NCBI RefSeq assembly: GCF_002272865.1
Contig: NZ_MLAP01000002.1
Span: forward strand, 62,001-126,000
Reading direction: 5' to 3'
Length of the DNA: 64,000 nt
From: Helicobacter sp. 12S02634-8
GTDB lineage: Bacteria > Campylobacterota > Campylobacteria > Campylobacterales > Helicobacteraceae
Shown here: positions 26,325-35,474 of the stretch, one piece after another
Numbering within the stretch: position 1 is the first letter of the stretch
How the letters are laid out: each line of letters opens with the position of its first letter
Translations under genes and position numbers: made by a program
Notes under the pieces: model-generated
What the model saw: only the letters and a program-made list of their open reading frames with translations
Databases searched by the model: none
Told to the model about the DNA's origin: nothing

Positions 26325-27023
26325 TTATGGGAGTTTTAGTGCCAATTCTTTGGCAAATTCTATACAGCTGTCTATGTTTTGATCAGGACTGACAAAGCCC
26401 TCCACTTCGCTATCAAACACACCAAAAGTTGTCATACCAATGGCTACAGCACTATAGCTAGCGTCCCAACCAAAATTCTGCTTGAAGGCCAGATAATGGC
26501 TTGGTGCAGTAAAAATCAAAATCGATTTGGGTAGAGGTTTGCAAGCTTTGTCAATGGTATTGGTTTTGTTTTCATAGGCAATAATTTGCTTGAGTTTGAT
26601 TTTGGCCTCTAAGAGCTTGGTATCTAGTCCAGAAACTATCTTTTTTGCCCGAAAATAGAGGGGCTTTCTGTTTTTAAGCAGAGGGATAATCTCGCTTGAA
26701 AATCCCGCTCCGTGCGAGTCTAAACCTATGTATTCTATCGTGAAATGTGCTTCTTTGAGGCTTTGGGCTGTGTTTTCTCCGATGACAAAGGCAGGGATAT
26801 GCCTGAAAGCCTCTAATTCAGGGTGCTTTTGCATATTTGTCAGCAAGGATTTGCAAGCATATTTTGAGGTAAATATCAGAGCATCGACACTTTTTCTTAT
26901 CTGATTGAGGTCTATATGCAGCTCTAAAATAGCCTTTTTGATGGGCAAAAGCTCGATTTTATTCACGATTAAAGTTTTGACTTTAGGGTTTTGTTTTGAA
27001 TTGATTAAAACAATTTCTCTCAT
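26325..27023 (-). CDS. hemD: uroporphyrinogen-III synthase
   Basis: HemD closes and inverts ring D to make uroporphyrinogen III in heme synthesis. The 232-residue protein has the two-lobed layout of the family, with FTSKYACKSL in the first lobe, FVIGENTAQSLKE and FRAKKIVSGL in the hinge region, and FTAPSHYLAFKQNF followed by VAIGMTTFGVF in the second. Sequence conservation in HemD is low, so the call rests on this pattern and on length. It starts 9 bases after accC. Confidence 0.82.
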   Translation of the reverse strand: MREIVLINSKQNPKVKTLIVNKIELLPIKKAILELHIDLNQIRKSVDALIFTSKYACKSLLTNMQKHPELEAFRHIPAFVIGENTAQSLKEAHFTIEYIGLDSHGAGFSSEIIPLLKNRKPLYFRAKKIVSGLDTKLLEAKIKLKQIIAYENKTNTIDKACKPLPKSILIFTAPSHYLAFKQNFGWDASYSAVAIGMTTFGVFDSEVEGFVSPDQNIDSCIEFAKELALKLP

Positions 27024-27032
27024 TTTCTATCC

Positions 27033-28466
27033 TCAATGATTCTCTCTTTGCTCCTGTCCATATCGAGCACACAAAGCCATAGCAACAGCTTCAAAGACCT
27101 CATCAGGCACTTCTTGTGGGAGCAGATGGGGGCTATGGGTCTGCAGATAAGAAGTATCAAAATCCCCGCGTTTGAAATTCTTTTCTTTACAGATTGCTAG
27201 CAAAAACGCTACGGTTGTTGCAATGCCCTCTACCTTAAATTCCTCCAATGCACGCACCATTTTATTGACAGCAAGATTATAGCTACTTGCCCGCACAATG
27301 ACTTTAGCTATCATAGAATCATAAAAGGGCGGGAGTGTGTAATCTTTATAAATACAGCTATCCACACGCACAAAAGGCCCTAACGCAGGGTAATAGCCTG
27401 TGATTTTCCCTCCATTTGGCGTGAAATCTTTATAAGGGTCTTCAGCATTGATTCTAGCTTCTATCGCAAAGCCTTGGTGTTTGATATCGCTTTGTGAAAG
27501 CTCAAGAAGCTCCCCACTAGCGATACGAATTTGCCTAGCGATGAGATCTAGCCCTGTGATTTCTTCTGTGATACCGTGTTCAACTTGGATACGCGTATTC
27601 ATCTCCATAAAATAAAATCGATTGTCCTCATCGAGCAAAAACTCCACGGTCCCTGCGTTTGAATAGCCCGATACTTTAGCTGCCCTCACTGCAGCAGCAC
27701 CCATTCTGCAACGCAAATCATCGCCTAGCAAAGGACTTGGGGCAATTTCTATGAGCTTTTGATGGCGGCGCTGGATCGAGCAATCCCGTTCGAGCAAATG
27801 GATCACATTTCCATAATTGTCTGCAAGTATCTGGAATTCAATATGTCTGGGATTTTGGATATATTTTTCCATAAACACATCATCATTGTTGAAAAACGCC
27901 TTGGCCTCGCGTTTGCAAGCTTCAAAACCATCAATAAGCTCGCTCTCTGTATAGATAGTGCGTATCCCTCGCCCGCCCCCTCCCCCGCTGGCTTTGAGTA
28001 TGACAGGATAGCCGATTTGATTGGCAAAATCTTTAATTTGTGCGTGTGTGGCTTGGTTGAGGACTTGAGTGCCGGGCACGATAGGGATACCATTGGCTTG
28101 CATCAGATCTCTTGCTTGGTTTTTATCTCCCATTTTTGCAATCACTGCAGCTGAGGGGCCGATGAAAACAAGTCCGGCTTGTGCGACCTTTCTGGCAAAA
28201 TCAGCATTTTCACTCAAAAACCCATAACCAGGGTGGATAGCTTGTGCGCCACTTTCTTTGGCAATTTTGATAATCAATTCAGGGTCTAAATAACCCTTGA
28301 TTGGGTCTTTGCCCACGCTATAGGCTTCTTGGGCCATTTTGATATGCAAGCAATCCTTGTCAGCCTCTGCATAGATCCCCACGCTCTTGACACACAAGTC
28401 ATTGCACGCACGGATAATACGCACAGCGATTTCTCCACGATTGGCAATTAAGATTTTAGTAAACAT
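27033..28466 (-). CDS. accC: biotin carboxylase (acetyl-CoA carboxylase or related)
   Basis: AccC carboxylates biotin on its carrier protein using ATP and bicarbonate, the first step of malonyl-CoA formation. The 477-residue protein has the ATP-grasp elements ILIANRGEIAVRIIRAC, the glycine-rich loop KASGGGGGRGIR, HIEFQILAD, ERDCSIQRRHQK and MNTRIQVEHGITEEITG. The ATG at 28466 is chosen (AAGGGGG upstream), removing 16 residues from the longest frame. No biotin carrier gene is adjacent. Confidence 0.94.
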   Translation of the reverse strand: MFTKILIANRGEIAVRIIRACNDLCVKSVGIYAEADKDCLHIKMAQEAYSVGKDPIKGYLDPELIIKIAKESGAQAIHPGYGFLSENADFARKVAQAGLVFIGPSAAVIAKMGDKNQARDLMQANGIPIVPGTQVLNQATHAQIKDFANQIGYPVILKASGGGGGRGIRTIYTESELIDGFEACKREAKAFFNNDDVFMEKYIQNPRHIEFQILADNYGNVIHLLERDCSIQRRHQKLIEIAPSPLLGDDLRCRMGAAAVRAAKVSGYSNAGTVEFLLDEDNRFYFMEMNTRIQVEHGITEEITGLDLIARQIRIASGELLELSQSDIKHQGFAIEARINAEDPYKDFTPNGGKITGYYPALGPFVRVDSCIYKDYTLPPFYDSMIAKVIVRASSYNLAVNKMVRALEEFKVEGIATTVAFLLAICKEKNFKRGDFDTSYLQTHSPHLLPQEVPDEVFEAVAMALCARYGQEQRENH

Positions 28467-28554
28467 CAAGCCCCCTTTGAGAATACGATATATCGCTATT
28501 ATACAACTTATCACTCCCGTTCAATGATAAAGTTTGCTATTGATAGCAGTGGGA

Positions 28555-29298
28555 TTATTTGATGAGGGCAATCAGACCAATTTCCATCTGCGTGCTATAA
28601 GAAAATGTATCATCAGTTTGATTTGTGCGTGCGATTTCTTCTTTGATGAGGGTATGTATCAGCTCTTTATTGGGCACTGCTTGATGGATACTAATATGCC
28701 AAGCTATGTCATTGATGGCATTATCTAAGCTATTGCGATAGATTTTTGTCTTTTGGATATAGCTCACTTTGGGGTGCTTACCCATTTGGGCTAAAAACTG
28801 CATCACATCTGGTGCGCCTGTGGGGAGCTCTAATTGTATATGGTGGGCTTTGAATACTTTTTGCAAAAAAGCTGATTCTCTTTTGCGCCCCCAACCCACA
28901 TATGCTAGGGCTTCTTTGGCAAGTGTGAAAGCCTTTTGAAAAGCTTTGAAATTCGATAACGCTGGAGTCATCGAAGCAAAGGCTATATCAATAGGGCTTT
29001 TGGGGTCATACTCCTCCCAAGGCTCACAACTAGCGATGATATTTCTATAACCATAGCTATCGACATCTCTCAAAAGTCGCTCAATCATACCTGCTGAAAT
29101 ATCCGTGGCATAGACTTTTTTGGCCTCTTGGGCAAATCTGAGTGCATAGCGCCCGCTCCCACAGCCAATATCTAAGACATTTTTCCCTCTCCAGCAGATC
29201 CCTTGCTCCTTGAAATAATCCAATATCTGCATACTTTCAGTGTCTTCAAGGCAAAAGCCGGGGAAATTTTTTGATTTTTGATCCCAAATATTTGGCAT
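28555..29298 (-). CDS. class I SAM-dependent methyltransferase
   Basis: The product of about 247 residues has the Rossmann methyltransferase motif I VLDIGCGSGRYALRFA, an acidic loop VYATDISAGMI and a following IDIAFASMTPAL segment. The substrate cannot be told; a small molecule is more likely than DNA because no NPPY-type motif is present. The start at 29298 is preferred, with AAAGGAG 7 bases upstream, over the longer frame to 29424 that has no ribosome site. It is divergent from katA. Confidence 0.8.
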   Translation of the reverse strand: MPNIWDQKSKNFPGFCLEDTESMQILDYFKEQGICWRGKNVLDIGCGSGRYALRFAQEAKKVYATDISAGMIERLLRDVDSYGYRNIIASCEPWEEYDPKSPIDIAFASMTPALSNFKAFQKAFTLAKEALAYVGWGRKRESAFLQKVFKAHHIQLELPTGAPDVMQFLAQMGKHPKVSYIQKTKIYRNSLDNAINDIAWHISIHQAVPNKELIHTLIKEEIARTNQTDDTFSYSTQMEIGLIALIK

Positions 29299-29602
29299 TT
29301 TCTCTCCTTTAGCCACGCCCTCAAAGCCCCATATTTTAGGCTCTTTGTATCCTTGTGCTTTGATAAAAGCAACAACGCAGCACATTGTATGGGATAGCAA
29401 CTTAAAGCAACCTAAACCCCCCAACCACTCCGATATTTATCAGAATTCAAAACACATTGATACCAAAAGTGTCATTTCTATACACACACTGCATGCCCCT
29501 ATTTTTGGTCTATATGTGCTGTGTATATCCTAAAATACCGAGCTTGGAGCGAGAATCTAGCTTTGTATGGGGCGACACCTTATAAATTTAACAAAATTTT
29601 AA
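29299..29602. other. non-coding gap upstream of katA, with an inverted repeat
   Basis: Part of the 378-base divergent gap between the methyltransferase gene and katA. An inverted repeat TATACACA (29479-29486) and TGTGTATA (29520-29527), 33 bases apart, is the only structure I see. No small gene is supportable. The right end leads into the katA control region. Confidence 0.5.
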
Positions 29603-29643
29603 TTGATAATTTTTATTATTTGTTTATAATCATTTACTATACT
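29603..29643 (+). promoter_or_regulatory. katA promoter with Fur/PerR-like operator
   Basis: TTGATAATTTTTATTA (29603-29618), identical to a 16-mer upstream of the TonB receptor gene, is followed by TTATAATCATT (29624-29634), which resembles PerR-box half-sites known from Campylobacter katA, and by a -10 element TATACT (29638-29643) 33 bases before the ATG. Peroxide or iron control of katA by a Fur-family repressor is therefore likely; which protein binds is not known. Confidence 0.55.
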
Positions 29644-29676
29644 GCTTGGTGTATATAAATTCAAAAAGGACATACA

Positions 29677-31122
29677 ATGAAAAATGTAACACTTACAAAT
29701 GCAACCGGAACGCCTATCGGGAATGATCAAGATTCTTTCACCGCAGGTCCAAGGGGACCTATGCTCCTTCAGAGCACTTGGTTTTTGGAGAAATTAGCAC
29801 ATTTTGACAGAGAACGTATCCCTGAAAGAGTCGTCCACGCCAAAGGAAGTGGGGCTTATGGAACATTTACTGTGACAAATGACATCACCAAATACACCAA
29901 AGCAAAGCTTTTCAACAAAGTGGGCAAAAAAACCCCTTGTTTCTTCAGATTCTCAACCGTCGCAGGTGAAAGAGGCGCTGCTGATGCTGAGAGAGATCCT
30001 AGGGGCTTTGCGATGAAATATTACACAGAAGAGGGGAACTGGGATCTTGTAGGCAACAATACACCTGTATTTTTCGTGCGGGATGCCCTCAAATTCCCTG
30101 ACTTTATCCATACTCAAAAGCGCGATCCAAAGACCAATCTAAGGAGTGCTACAGCAGCGTGGGATTATTGGAGTCTTAATCCTGAATCCCTCCATCAAGT
30201 CACTATCACAATGAGCGATCGAGGTATCCCTAAGAGTTATCGCCATATGCACGGATTTGGAAGCCATACTTTCAGTTTTATCAATGCTAAAAATGAGCGA
30301 TTCTGGGTCAAGTTCCATCTCAAAACAATGCAAGGTATCGAAAACCTTACCAACGAAGAAGCTGCTGCTATCATCGCTAATGATCGCGAATCCCACCAAA
30401 GAGATTTGTTTGAAAATATCGAAAAAGGCAACTTCCCTAAATGGCGTATGTGCGTGCAAATTATGCCTGAAGCTGATGCAAAAACCTATCGCTTCCACCC
30501 CTTTGATCTCACAAAGACTTGGAGTCAAAAAGACTATCCTTTGATTGAAGTGGGTATTGTCGAGCTCAATAAAAACCCTGAAAACTACTTTGCAGAAGTC
30601 GAGCAAGCTGCGTTCAACCCCGCAAATATCGTGCCAGGGATTGGATACAGCCCTGATAAAGTGCTTCAAGGTAGGCTTTTCTCTTATGGAGATACACAAA
30701 GGTATCGCTTGGGCGTCAACCACACACAACTGCCTGTCAATATGCCTAAATGCCCGTTCCATACAACCCAAAGAGATGGTTTCATGCAAACAGGTGTCTA
30801 TGGCTCGATGATCAACTACACTCCAAGCTCTTTCCCTGGATACAAAGAAGACCCCAATGCCAAAGAGCCTAAACTTGATTTGAGTAAGCTTGAAAAAGAA
30901 ACAGCAGCCTATGACTATAATTTCAGAGATGATGACAAAGATTATTACACACAGCCTGGCGACTTGTATCGCTTGATGACCCCAGCAGAAAAAGAAAGAC
31001 TCTGCCAAAACATCAAAGCAGCAATGGAGGGCGTGCCTACAGATATCAAAAAACGTCAGATTGAGCATTTCACTAAGGCTGATCCTGCGTGGGGCAAACG
31101 CGTTGCAGAACTTGTGCTCTAA
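29677..31122 (+). CDS. katA: catalase (monofunctional, heme)
   Basis: KatA splits hydrogen peroxide to water and oxygen. The 481-residue protein is a small-subunit clade 3 catalase with the distal His in [12 protein letters not shown] (H54), [12 protein letters not shown], the distal Asn region [17 protein letters not shown] and the proximal heme Tyr in [14 protein letters not shown]. It is about 25 residues shorter than H. pylori KatA (505 as I recall) and lacks its lysine-rich C-terminal tail. AAGGA lies 6 bases upstream of the ATG. No signal peptide is present, so it is cytoplasmic unless exported in an unusual way. Confidence 0.97.
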   Translation: MKNVTLTNATGTPIGNDQDSFTAGPRGPMLLQSTWFLEKLAHFDRERIPERVVHAKGSGAYGTFTVTNDITKYTKAKLFNKVGKKTPCFFRFSTVAGERGAADAERDPRGFAMKYYTEEGNWDLVGNNTPVFFVRDALKFPDFIHTQKRDPKTNLRSATAAWDYWSLNPESLHQVTITMSDRGIPKSYRHMHGFGSHTFSFINAKNERFWVKFHLKTMQGIENLTNEEAAAIIANDRESHQRDLFENIEKGNFPKWRMCVQIMPEADAKTYRFHPFDLTKTWSQKDYPLIEVGIVELNKNPENYFAEVEQAAFNPANIVPGIGYSPDKVLQGRLFSYGDTQRYRLGVNHTQLPVNMPKCPFHTTQRDGFMQTGVYGSMINYTPSSFPGYKEDPNAKEPKLDLSKLEKETAAYDYNFRDDDKDYYTQPGDLYRLMTPAEKERLCQNIKAAMEGVPTDIKKRQIEHFTKADPAWGKRVAELVL

Positions 31123-31146
31123 GATTTTCCCCCTATGCTTTCAATA

Positions 31147-31184
31147 CACACCAGATACTCGTTGGATACGAGTGTCTGGCTGTG
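31147..31184 (+). terminator. hairpin after katA
   Basis: CCAGATACTCG and CGAGTGTCTGG pair around a 7-base loop (one G-U pair), extended by CACA/TGTG across one bulged C. A short ATTTTC follows. It lies 25 bases after the katA stop and probably ends its transcript, though the T tract is weak. Confidence 0.65.
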
Positions 31185-31360
31185 ATTTTCACCCCATCAT
31201 CGCTCAATTGATTTGTATGCAATCTCTTTTGACTCAAAATTAAATGATGTTTGATTGATGTTTGACCTTAGATCCCACTTTTTTCAAATCTTTATCCCAT
31301 TTGATCTTTATCTCATTTGATATGCTCCCCCATCGACTCACAACACCTCCTTTTAACAAA

Positions 31361-31400
31361 AAATAATTTTTATTAATTGATTATTTTATTTGATATATTA
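31361..31400 (+). promoter_or_regulatory. AT-rich promoter/operator of the transglutaminase-fold gene
   Basis: AAATAATTTTTATTAATTGA (31361-31380) shares 13 consecutive bases (ATAATTTTTATTA) with the operator-like word at katA and the TonB receptor gene. A TATATTATATTT stretch after it offers -10 elements. The rest of the 311-base gap holds the katA hairpin and otherwise nothing I recognise. Confidence 0.4.
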
Positions 31401-31433
31401 TATTTATAAATATTTTTTATTAAAAGGATAATA

Positions 31434-32369
31434 ATGGAACGAAGAGATTTTATCAAAACAAGCATTTTGGGGACAGGTATTTTGATGGGTTCAAGCATAC
31501 TCTATGCAGGCAACTCTCAAGCCAAAAAAGTTTCTTTGGATCTTTCTTATCAGATCCATTTTGATTCAGCCAAAGAAGTCAAGATTTGGATTCCAATGCC
31601 TATAGCTTCAGACTTTCAGCAGCCTACCAATATCAGAATACAAGGCAATTACCACACTTATAAAACCTATAGTCAAGATAGCACACCCCTCATCTATGCC
31701 TCTTACTATCAAACACCCAAGCCAAAACACATTTCTATCTCAGTCGATGTTTCCCTCACTCCTAGAAACTCCAAAAATCTCTTAGCCAGCCAAGACCTCA
31801 AAGCATATCTACAACCCACACGATATATTCGCACAGATGGGGTGATCCAAGACCTTGCTAAGCACCTAAAGGCAAACAATGACACACAGACAGCCCACAA
31901 TATCTATGCGTGGATCTATAACAATCTCGATTATGAAAACGCCCAAAACAAAGAAGGTATCAGAAAAATACAAAGCAAAGATGGAAAAATTGCTTTTAGT
32001 GGTGAAAATATCAGTGCAAATACTTTATTTGTATCCTTATGCAGGGCGTGCAATCTGCCTGCTAGAGAGGCCTTTGGTCTAGGACTCCAAGGAGGGAAAA
32101 CTGCTTTTGTGAGTAAATCTGAAGTCTATCTCAAAAACAAAGGCTGGACACCTTATGACACCATCACTCCCATCGCTAACCCCACTCTCAATGGCCAGCA
32201 AAAATGGCTAGGGAACTTTGTCTTGCTTAACTATGGCCGCGATGTGCAAATTGAAAAATCGGTTTTGAGTTCTTTTGACAATGCTTTTGCGCTTGTAGAT
32301 GGCGATAAATTGAGCTATTATGAGGGCAGACACTTCATGAAACACATCTCTTATAAACAACTTGCCTAA
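31434..32369 (+). CDS. Tat-exported transglutaminase-fold protein, probably catalytically inactive
   Basis: The 311-residue protein begins MERRDFIKTSILGTGILMGS, a twin-arginine signal (RRDFIK), so it is exported folded to the periplasm. The middle and C-terminal part matches bacterial transglutaminase-like proteins (ANTLFVSLCRACNLPAR, then EVYLKNKGWTPYDT). In active members the first block reads GxCxDxN before LFV; here it is GENISAN, so the catalytic Cys is Asn192. The His block before EVYL reads FVSKS, so the catalytic His is Val226. Only the Asp (D242) is kept. A binding rather than enzymatic role is inferred. AAAGGATA precedes the ATG. It follows katA but has its own promoter region. Confidence 0.78.
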   Translation: MERRDFIKTSILGTGILMGSSILYAGNSQAKKVSLDLSYQIHFDSAKEVKIWIPMPIASDFQQPTNIRIQGNYHTYKTYSQDSTPLIYASYYQTPKPKHISISVDVSLTPRNSKNLLASQDLKAYLQPTRYIRTDGVIQDLAKHLKANNDTQTAHNIYAWIYNNLDYENAQNKEGIRKIQSKDGKIAFSGENISANTLFVSLCRACNLPAREAFGLGLQGGKTAFVSKSEVYLKNKGWTPYDTITPIANPTLNGQQKWLGNFVLLNYGRDVQIEKSVLSSFDNAFALVDGDKLSYYEGRHFMKHISYKQLA

Positions 32370-32409
32370 AAGCCCACGCCCTGCTCTTACCCAAAGAGTG
32401 GGGCTTTTT
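32368..32409 (+). terminator. intrinsic terminator of the transglutaminase-fold gene
   Basis: AAAAGCCCAC and GTGGGGCTTTTT pair (one bulge) around a 21-base loop and end in T5, directly at the stop codon. This is a standard Rho-independent terminator. Confidence 0.8.
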
Positions 32410-32413
32410 GATA

Positions 32414-32477
32414 CTTGCCTATCTTGAATTTATCTTGGGCTTAGCTTGAATTTGGCTTGAAATTGGCTTGAATTTGC
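32414..32477. repeat. 11-base tandem repeat, five full copies
   Basis: Units beginning CTTG recur every 11 bases: CTTGAATTTAT, CTTGGGCTTAG, CTTGAATTTGG, CTTGAAATTGG, CTTGAATTTGC, preceded by a 9-base partial copy. It fills the gap between the terminator and the convergent mnmA gene. Confidence 0.7.
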
Positions 32478-32534
32478 CCCAAACCCAACTTTTGAGCCTA
32501 ACTTTTAGGCTGATTACCCCCCCTATGCAAGCAG

Positions 32535-33563
32535 CTAGATAATCACACCCCCGCCTAAAACCTTATCATCTTGATACACGACCAAAGCCTGACCCTTAGC
32601 CACGCCATATACAGGCTCTTTGAGTTCAGCGATAATCTTTTCGCCATCAATGATAATTTTTGCTTCTGAGGGGCTGGAGCGATAACGGATTTTGACCTTA
32701 TATTCCCCGCCATTAAAACTCTGCAGCAAAGATTTATTGATAGCCTCAACCCGATTGGTAGCAAGATCTTCTTTTTTGCCTACGATAATTTCATTTTTAG
32801 GGGCGTTGATACCTAAGACAAAATGAGGTTCATGTGCACCTTTGACACTAAAGCCCTTGCGCTTACCGATCGTGTATTGCATATAGCCCTTATGCTTGCC
32901 GACTATATTGCCTGCCTTGTCCTTGACTACCCCCTCTTTTTCTACTTGCAAATGCTTTTTTAAGATGTCGATATAATCTGTTTCAACAAAGCAAATTTCT
33001 TGAGATTCTTTATAAGTTTCCAGACTCCCCAACCAAGGCATGACTTCAAACGCCCTAGGCTTCACCTCTTCTTTGAGCATATCGCCCAACGGGAAAATCA
33101 AGCGATCGATAGCCTCTTGAGAAATCGCATACAAAAAATAGCTCTGGTCTTTGGTCTTATCCTTTGCTTCTCTGATTCTCTTGACCCCATCAATCTCTTC
33201 GATACGCGCATAATGCCCTGTGGCAATCTTTTCACAACCAAGCCCTAGGGCAAAATCTAGCGCAAGTCCAAATTTCATCAATGGATTACATGAAGCACAG
33301 GGGTTGGGCGTTTCTCCTCGCTCATAAGATGCGATAAATTCATCATAAACAGCCTTTTTGAATTGTTCTTTTGCATCGATGACTTCAAAGGCAAAATCCA
33401 GATTGCTAGAAACCTTTTGGCAATTACGCAAAAACATTTGGTGTTTTTCTTCTCTGTCGTGGAGCTTGAGATATATCCCCAAAACTTCGTGTCCTTGGGA
33501 TTTTAATAAGTATGCTGAATACGAGCTATCCACCCCCCCGCTCATCAAAAGTGCTACCTTCAT
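32535..33563 (-). CDS. mnmA: tRNA-specific 2-thiouridylase
   Basis: MnmA puts sulfur on the wobble uridine (s2U34) of Glu, Gln and Lys tRNAs. The 342-residue protein has the PP-loop [15 protein letters not shown], the first active-site Cys in [36 protein letters not shown] and the second Cys in ESQEICFVE, then the beta-barrel C-domain. Full length for the Campylobacterota form. It stands alone between convergent neighbours. Confidence 0.95.
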   Translation of the reverse strand: MKVALLMSGGVDSSYSAYLLKSQGHEVLGIYLKLHDREEKHQMFLRNCQKVSSNLDFAFEVIDAKEQFKKAVYDEFIASYERGETPNPCASCNPLMKFGLALDFALGLGCEKIATGHYARIEEIDGVKRIREAKDKTKDQSYFLYAISQEAIDRLIFPLGDMLKEEVKPRAFEVMPWLGSLETYKESQEICFVETDYIDILKKHLQVEKEGVVKDKAGNIVGKHKGYMQYTIGKRKGFSVKGAHEPHFVLGINAPKNEIIVGKKEDLATNRVEAINKSLLQSFNGGEYKVKIRYRSSPSEAKIIIDGEKIIAELKEPVYGVAKGQALVVYQDDKVLGGGVII

Positions 33564-33758
33564 CTTATTTCCTTATATCAAATCTTTATAATTTATATGC
33601 TTTTCTATCCATCATTAATACGATCTGACCCAAATATTTTTGATACCATTTGTGTCTTAGGAATTATAGAACGAAAAGATTTATATACATTATATTTATA
33701 CTTATTTTTGCTATTTTATCCTTTGCTAGCACTTACCCAAGATCTGATTTGACCCCTC

Positions 33759-35090
33759 TTAGTGCCCAAAAACCCTTTGAAAAATCTTATCAACATTTTT
33801 GGTATAGTAGCTATAATCAAAGCAATCTTTAATACTCTGTGCGTCCATAATCGCACAAAGCTCTGTATCAGCTAGCAAATACTGCAAATACAGACTTTCT
33901 CCTTGCGCATTTAAAGCGCTCTTGCCTTTCTGGAGATCTTCCCAAACCTTCATCGCATTTCTTTGAACAATTTTATAGCTATCTTCACGACTCACTCCCT
34001 TTTTAGGCAGTTCTAAGAGCACCCTCTGAGAAAACACCAGCCCACCTGTGAGATTGAGATTTTTCATCATATTTTCAGGATATACCACAAGATTTTCAAT
34101 CAAACCCTTGAGTCGATCGAGCATAAAATCGCTAGTAATCAGCGCATCAGGCAAGATAAATCTCTCTACAGAACTATGAGAAATATCGCGTTCGTGCCAA
34201 AGTGCGACATTTTCCATCGCTGGGATTGCATAGCTGCGGATCATTCTACAAAGCCCTGTGATATTTTCACTCAGCACAGGATTGCGTTTGTGTGGCATTG
34301 CTGAGCTGCCCTTTTGACCGGGAGCAAAATATTCTTCAGTTTCATAAACCTCTGTGCGCTGGTAGTGCCTGAGGGCTACAGCTATTTTCTCACAGCTACT
34401 AGCTAGCAGTGCTAAATCACTCATCAATCTTGCGTATCGATCGCGTTGGATAATTTGATTGCTGATAGGCGCAGGCGTGAGCCCTAGCTCTTGGCAGACC
34501 AATTCTTCAAGCTCCATAGGCGTGTGTGCCATATTCCCCATCGCACCACTAATAGCCCCCACAGCAACCACCCCTAAAGTTGCCTTGAGTGCTGCTAAAT
34601 GCCTATTGAGTTCATCATACCAAATCGCTAAGACCAGACCAAAAGTAATAGGCTCTCCGTGTATCCCGTGACTGCGTCCGACCATCAAAGTATCTTTATG
34701 CTCCAAAGCCCGTTTTTTGATTACTGCACGCAATCCCAAAACATCTTCAATCACCAACTCCAAGCTATCTTTCATCTGCAAAGCAGTCGCTGTATCGATA
34801 CAATCACTTGATGTGATACCATAATGCACAAATCGCGACTCATCGCCCAAGCTCTCGCTCACTGAAGTGGTAAAAGCAATCAAATCGTGCTTGCTGATTT
34901 TTTCTATCTCTTCGATCCTTTTGATATCAAAACGCGCATTTTCACAAATCTTTTGGCAAGCAGCATCAGGTATCAAACCAAGCTGATTCCAAGCCTTGAC
35001 AACAGCCTTTTCTACTTGAAGCCAAGCTGTATATTTCGCATCCATACTCCATAACTTTTTCATTTGCTCTCGCGCATAACGTTCAACCAT
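33759..35090 (-). CDS. purB: adenylosuccinate lyase
   Basis: PurB acts twice in purine synthesis, releasing fumarate from SAICAR and adenylosuccinate. The 443-residue protein has the fumarase-superfamily signature GSSAMPHKRNP, the ITSSDCIDTATA block and GRSHGIHGEPITFG with the catalytic His. The ATG at 35090 is preferred (AAGGAG 8 bases upstream; start MVERYAREQMKKLW) over 35099. It follows the por operon on the same strand, as in H. pylori, but a terminator and about 380 bases separate them. Confidence 0.96.
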   Translation of the reverse strand: MVERYAREQMKKLWSMDAKYTAWLQVEKAVVKAWNQLGLIPDAACQKICENARFDIKRIEEIEKISKHDLIAFTTSVSESLGDESRFVHYGITSSDCIDTATALQMKDSLELVIEDVLGLRAVIKKRALEHKDTLMVGRSHGIHGEPITFGLVLAIWYDELNRHLAALKATLGVVAVGAISGAMGNMAHTPMELEELVCQELGLTPAPISNQIIQRDRYARLMSDLALLASSCEKIAVALRHYQRTEVYETEEYFAPGQKGSSAMPHKRNPVLSENITGLCRMIRSYAIPAMENVALWHERDISHSSVERFILPDALITSDFMLDRLKGLIENLVVYPENMMKNLNLTGGLVFSQRVLLELPKKGVSREDSYKIVQRNAMKVWEDLQKGKSALNAQGESLYLQYLLADTELCAIMDAQSIKDCFDYSYYTKNVDKIFQRVFGH

Positions 35091-35103
35091 AAAGACCACT
35101 CCT

Positions 35104-35363
35104 TAAAAGATTTTAAGTATTATAAAAAATAGAGTCAAAAAATAGCATAAAAGCCTTAAAATTTCTCCATACACTCGCACCTAAAGCCAATCATTGATAA
35201 AAATAAAAGAGAGGAGTTCAAACCCAAGCAAAATTAAGAATCAGGGCTTAAAAATTAGAGCTAAGAGTTAGGGCTTAAAAACTAAAATTTAAAGTGTGAA
35301 ACTAGATTTTAGCCTTGTGTGTGCTTGATATTTAAGCCCCACTTGACATATTTTATACAAACC
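35104..35363. other. non-coding stretch between the por terminator and purB
   Basis: With the terminator next to it, this makes up the 384-base gap between porB and purB. A direct repeat of AGGGCTTAAAAA occurs twice about 30 bases apart (near 35253 and 35281). The purB promoter should lie at the left end. I see no gene or known RNA element. Confidence 0.5.
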
Positions 35364-35403
35364 AAAAAAAAAGAGGGGAGGGGGGATAGGAGATTATCCC
35401 CTC
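35364..35403 (-). terminator. intrinsic terminator of the por operon
   Basis: Read on the minus strand, GAGGGGA pairs with TCCCCTC and is followed directly by T9. An inner stem GGGGATA/TATCCCC is an alternative fold. It lies about 70 bases after the porB stop. Confidence 0.85.
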
Positions 35404-35474
35404 AAAATATTTGATACAAGACAGATAAACACGATAGATGATAGCCATCACTTGCCAAATAGCAAGCCCTTATC

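Noticed and set aside
30139-31068. 309-codon open frame on the minus strand inside katA
   Set aside because: It lies fully antisense to an intact catalase gene, its product is rich in Cys, Phe and His with no recognisable domain, and there is no ribosome site. It is a by-product of katA codon use.
33650-33832. 60-codon plus-strand frame with a signal-peptide-like start (FIYIIFILIFAILSFAS) near the purB end
   Set aside because: It overlaps the end of purB on the opposite strand by about 70 bases, has no good ribosome site and no recognisable mature part. It could be the stub of a lost outer-membrane gene, but I cannot support that.
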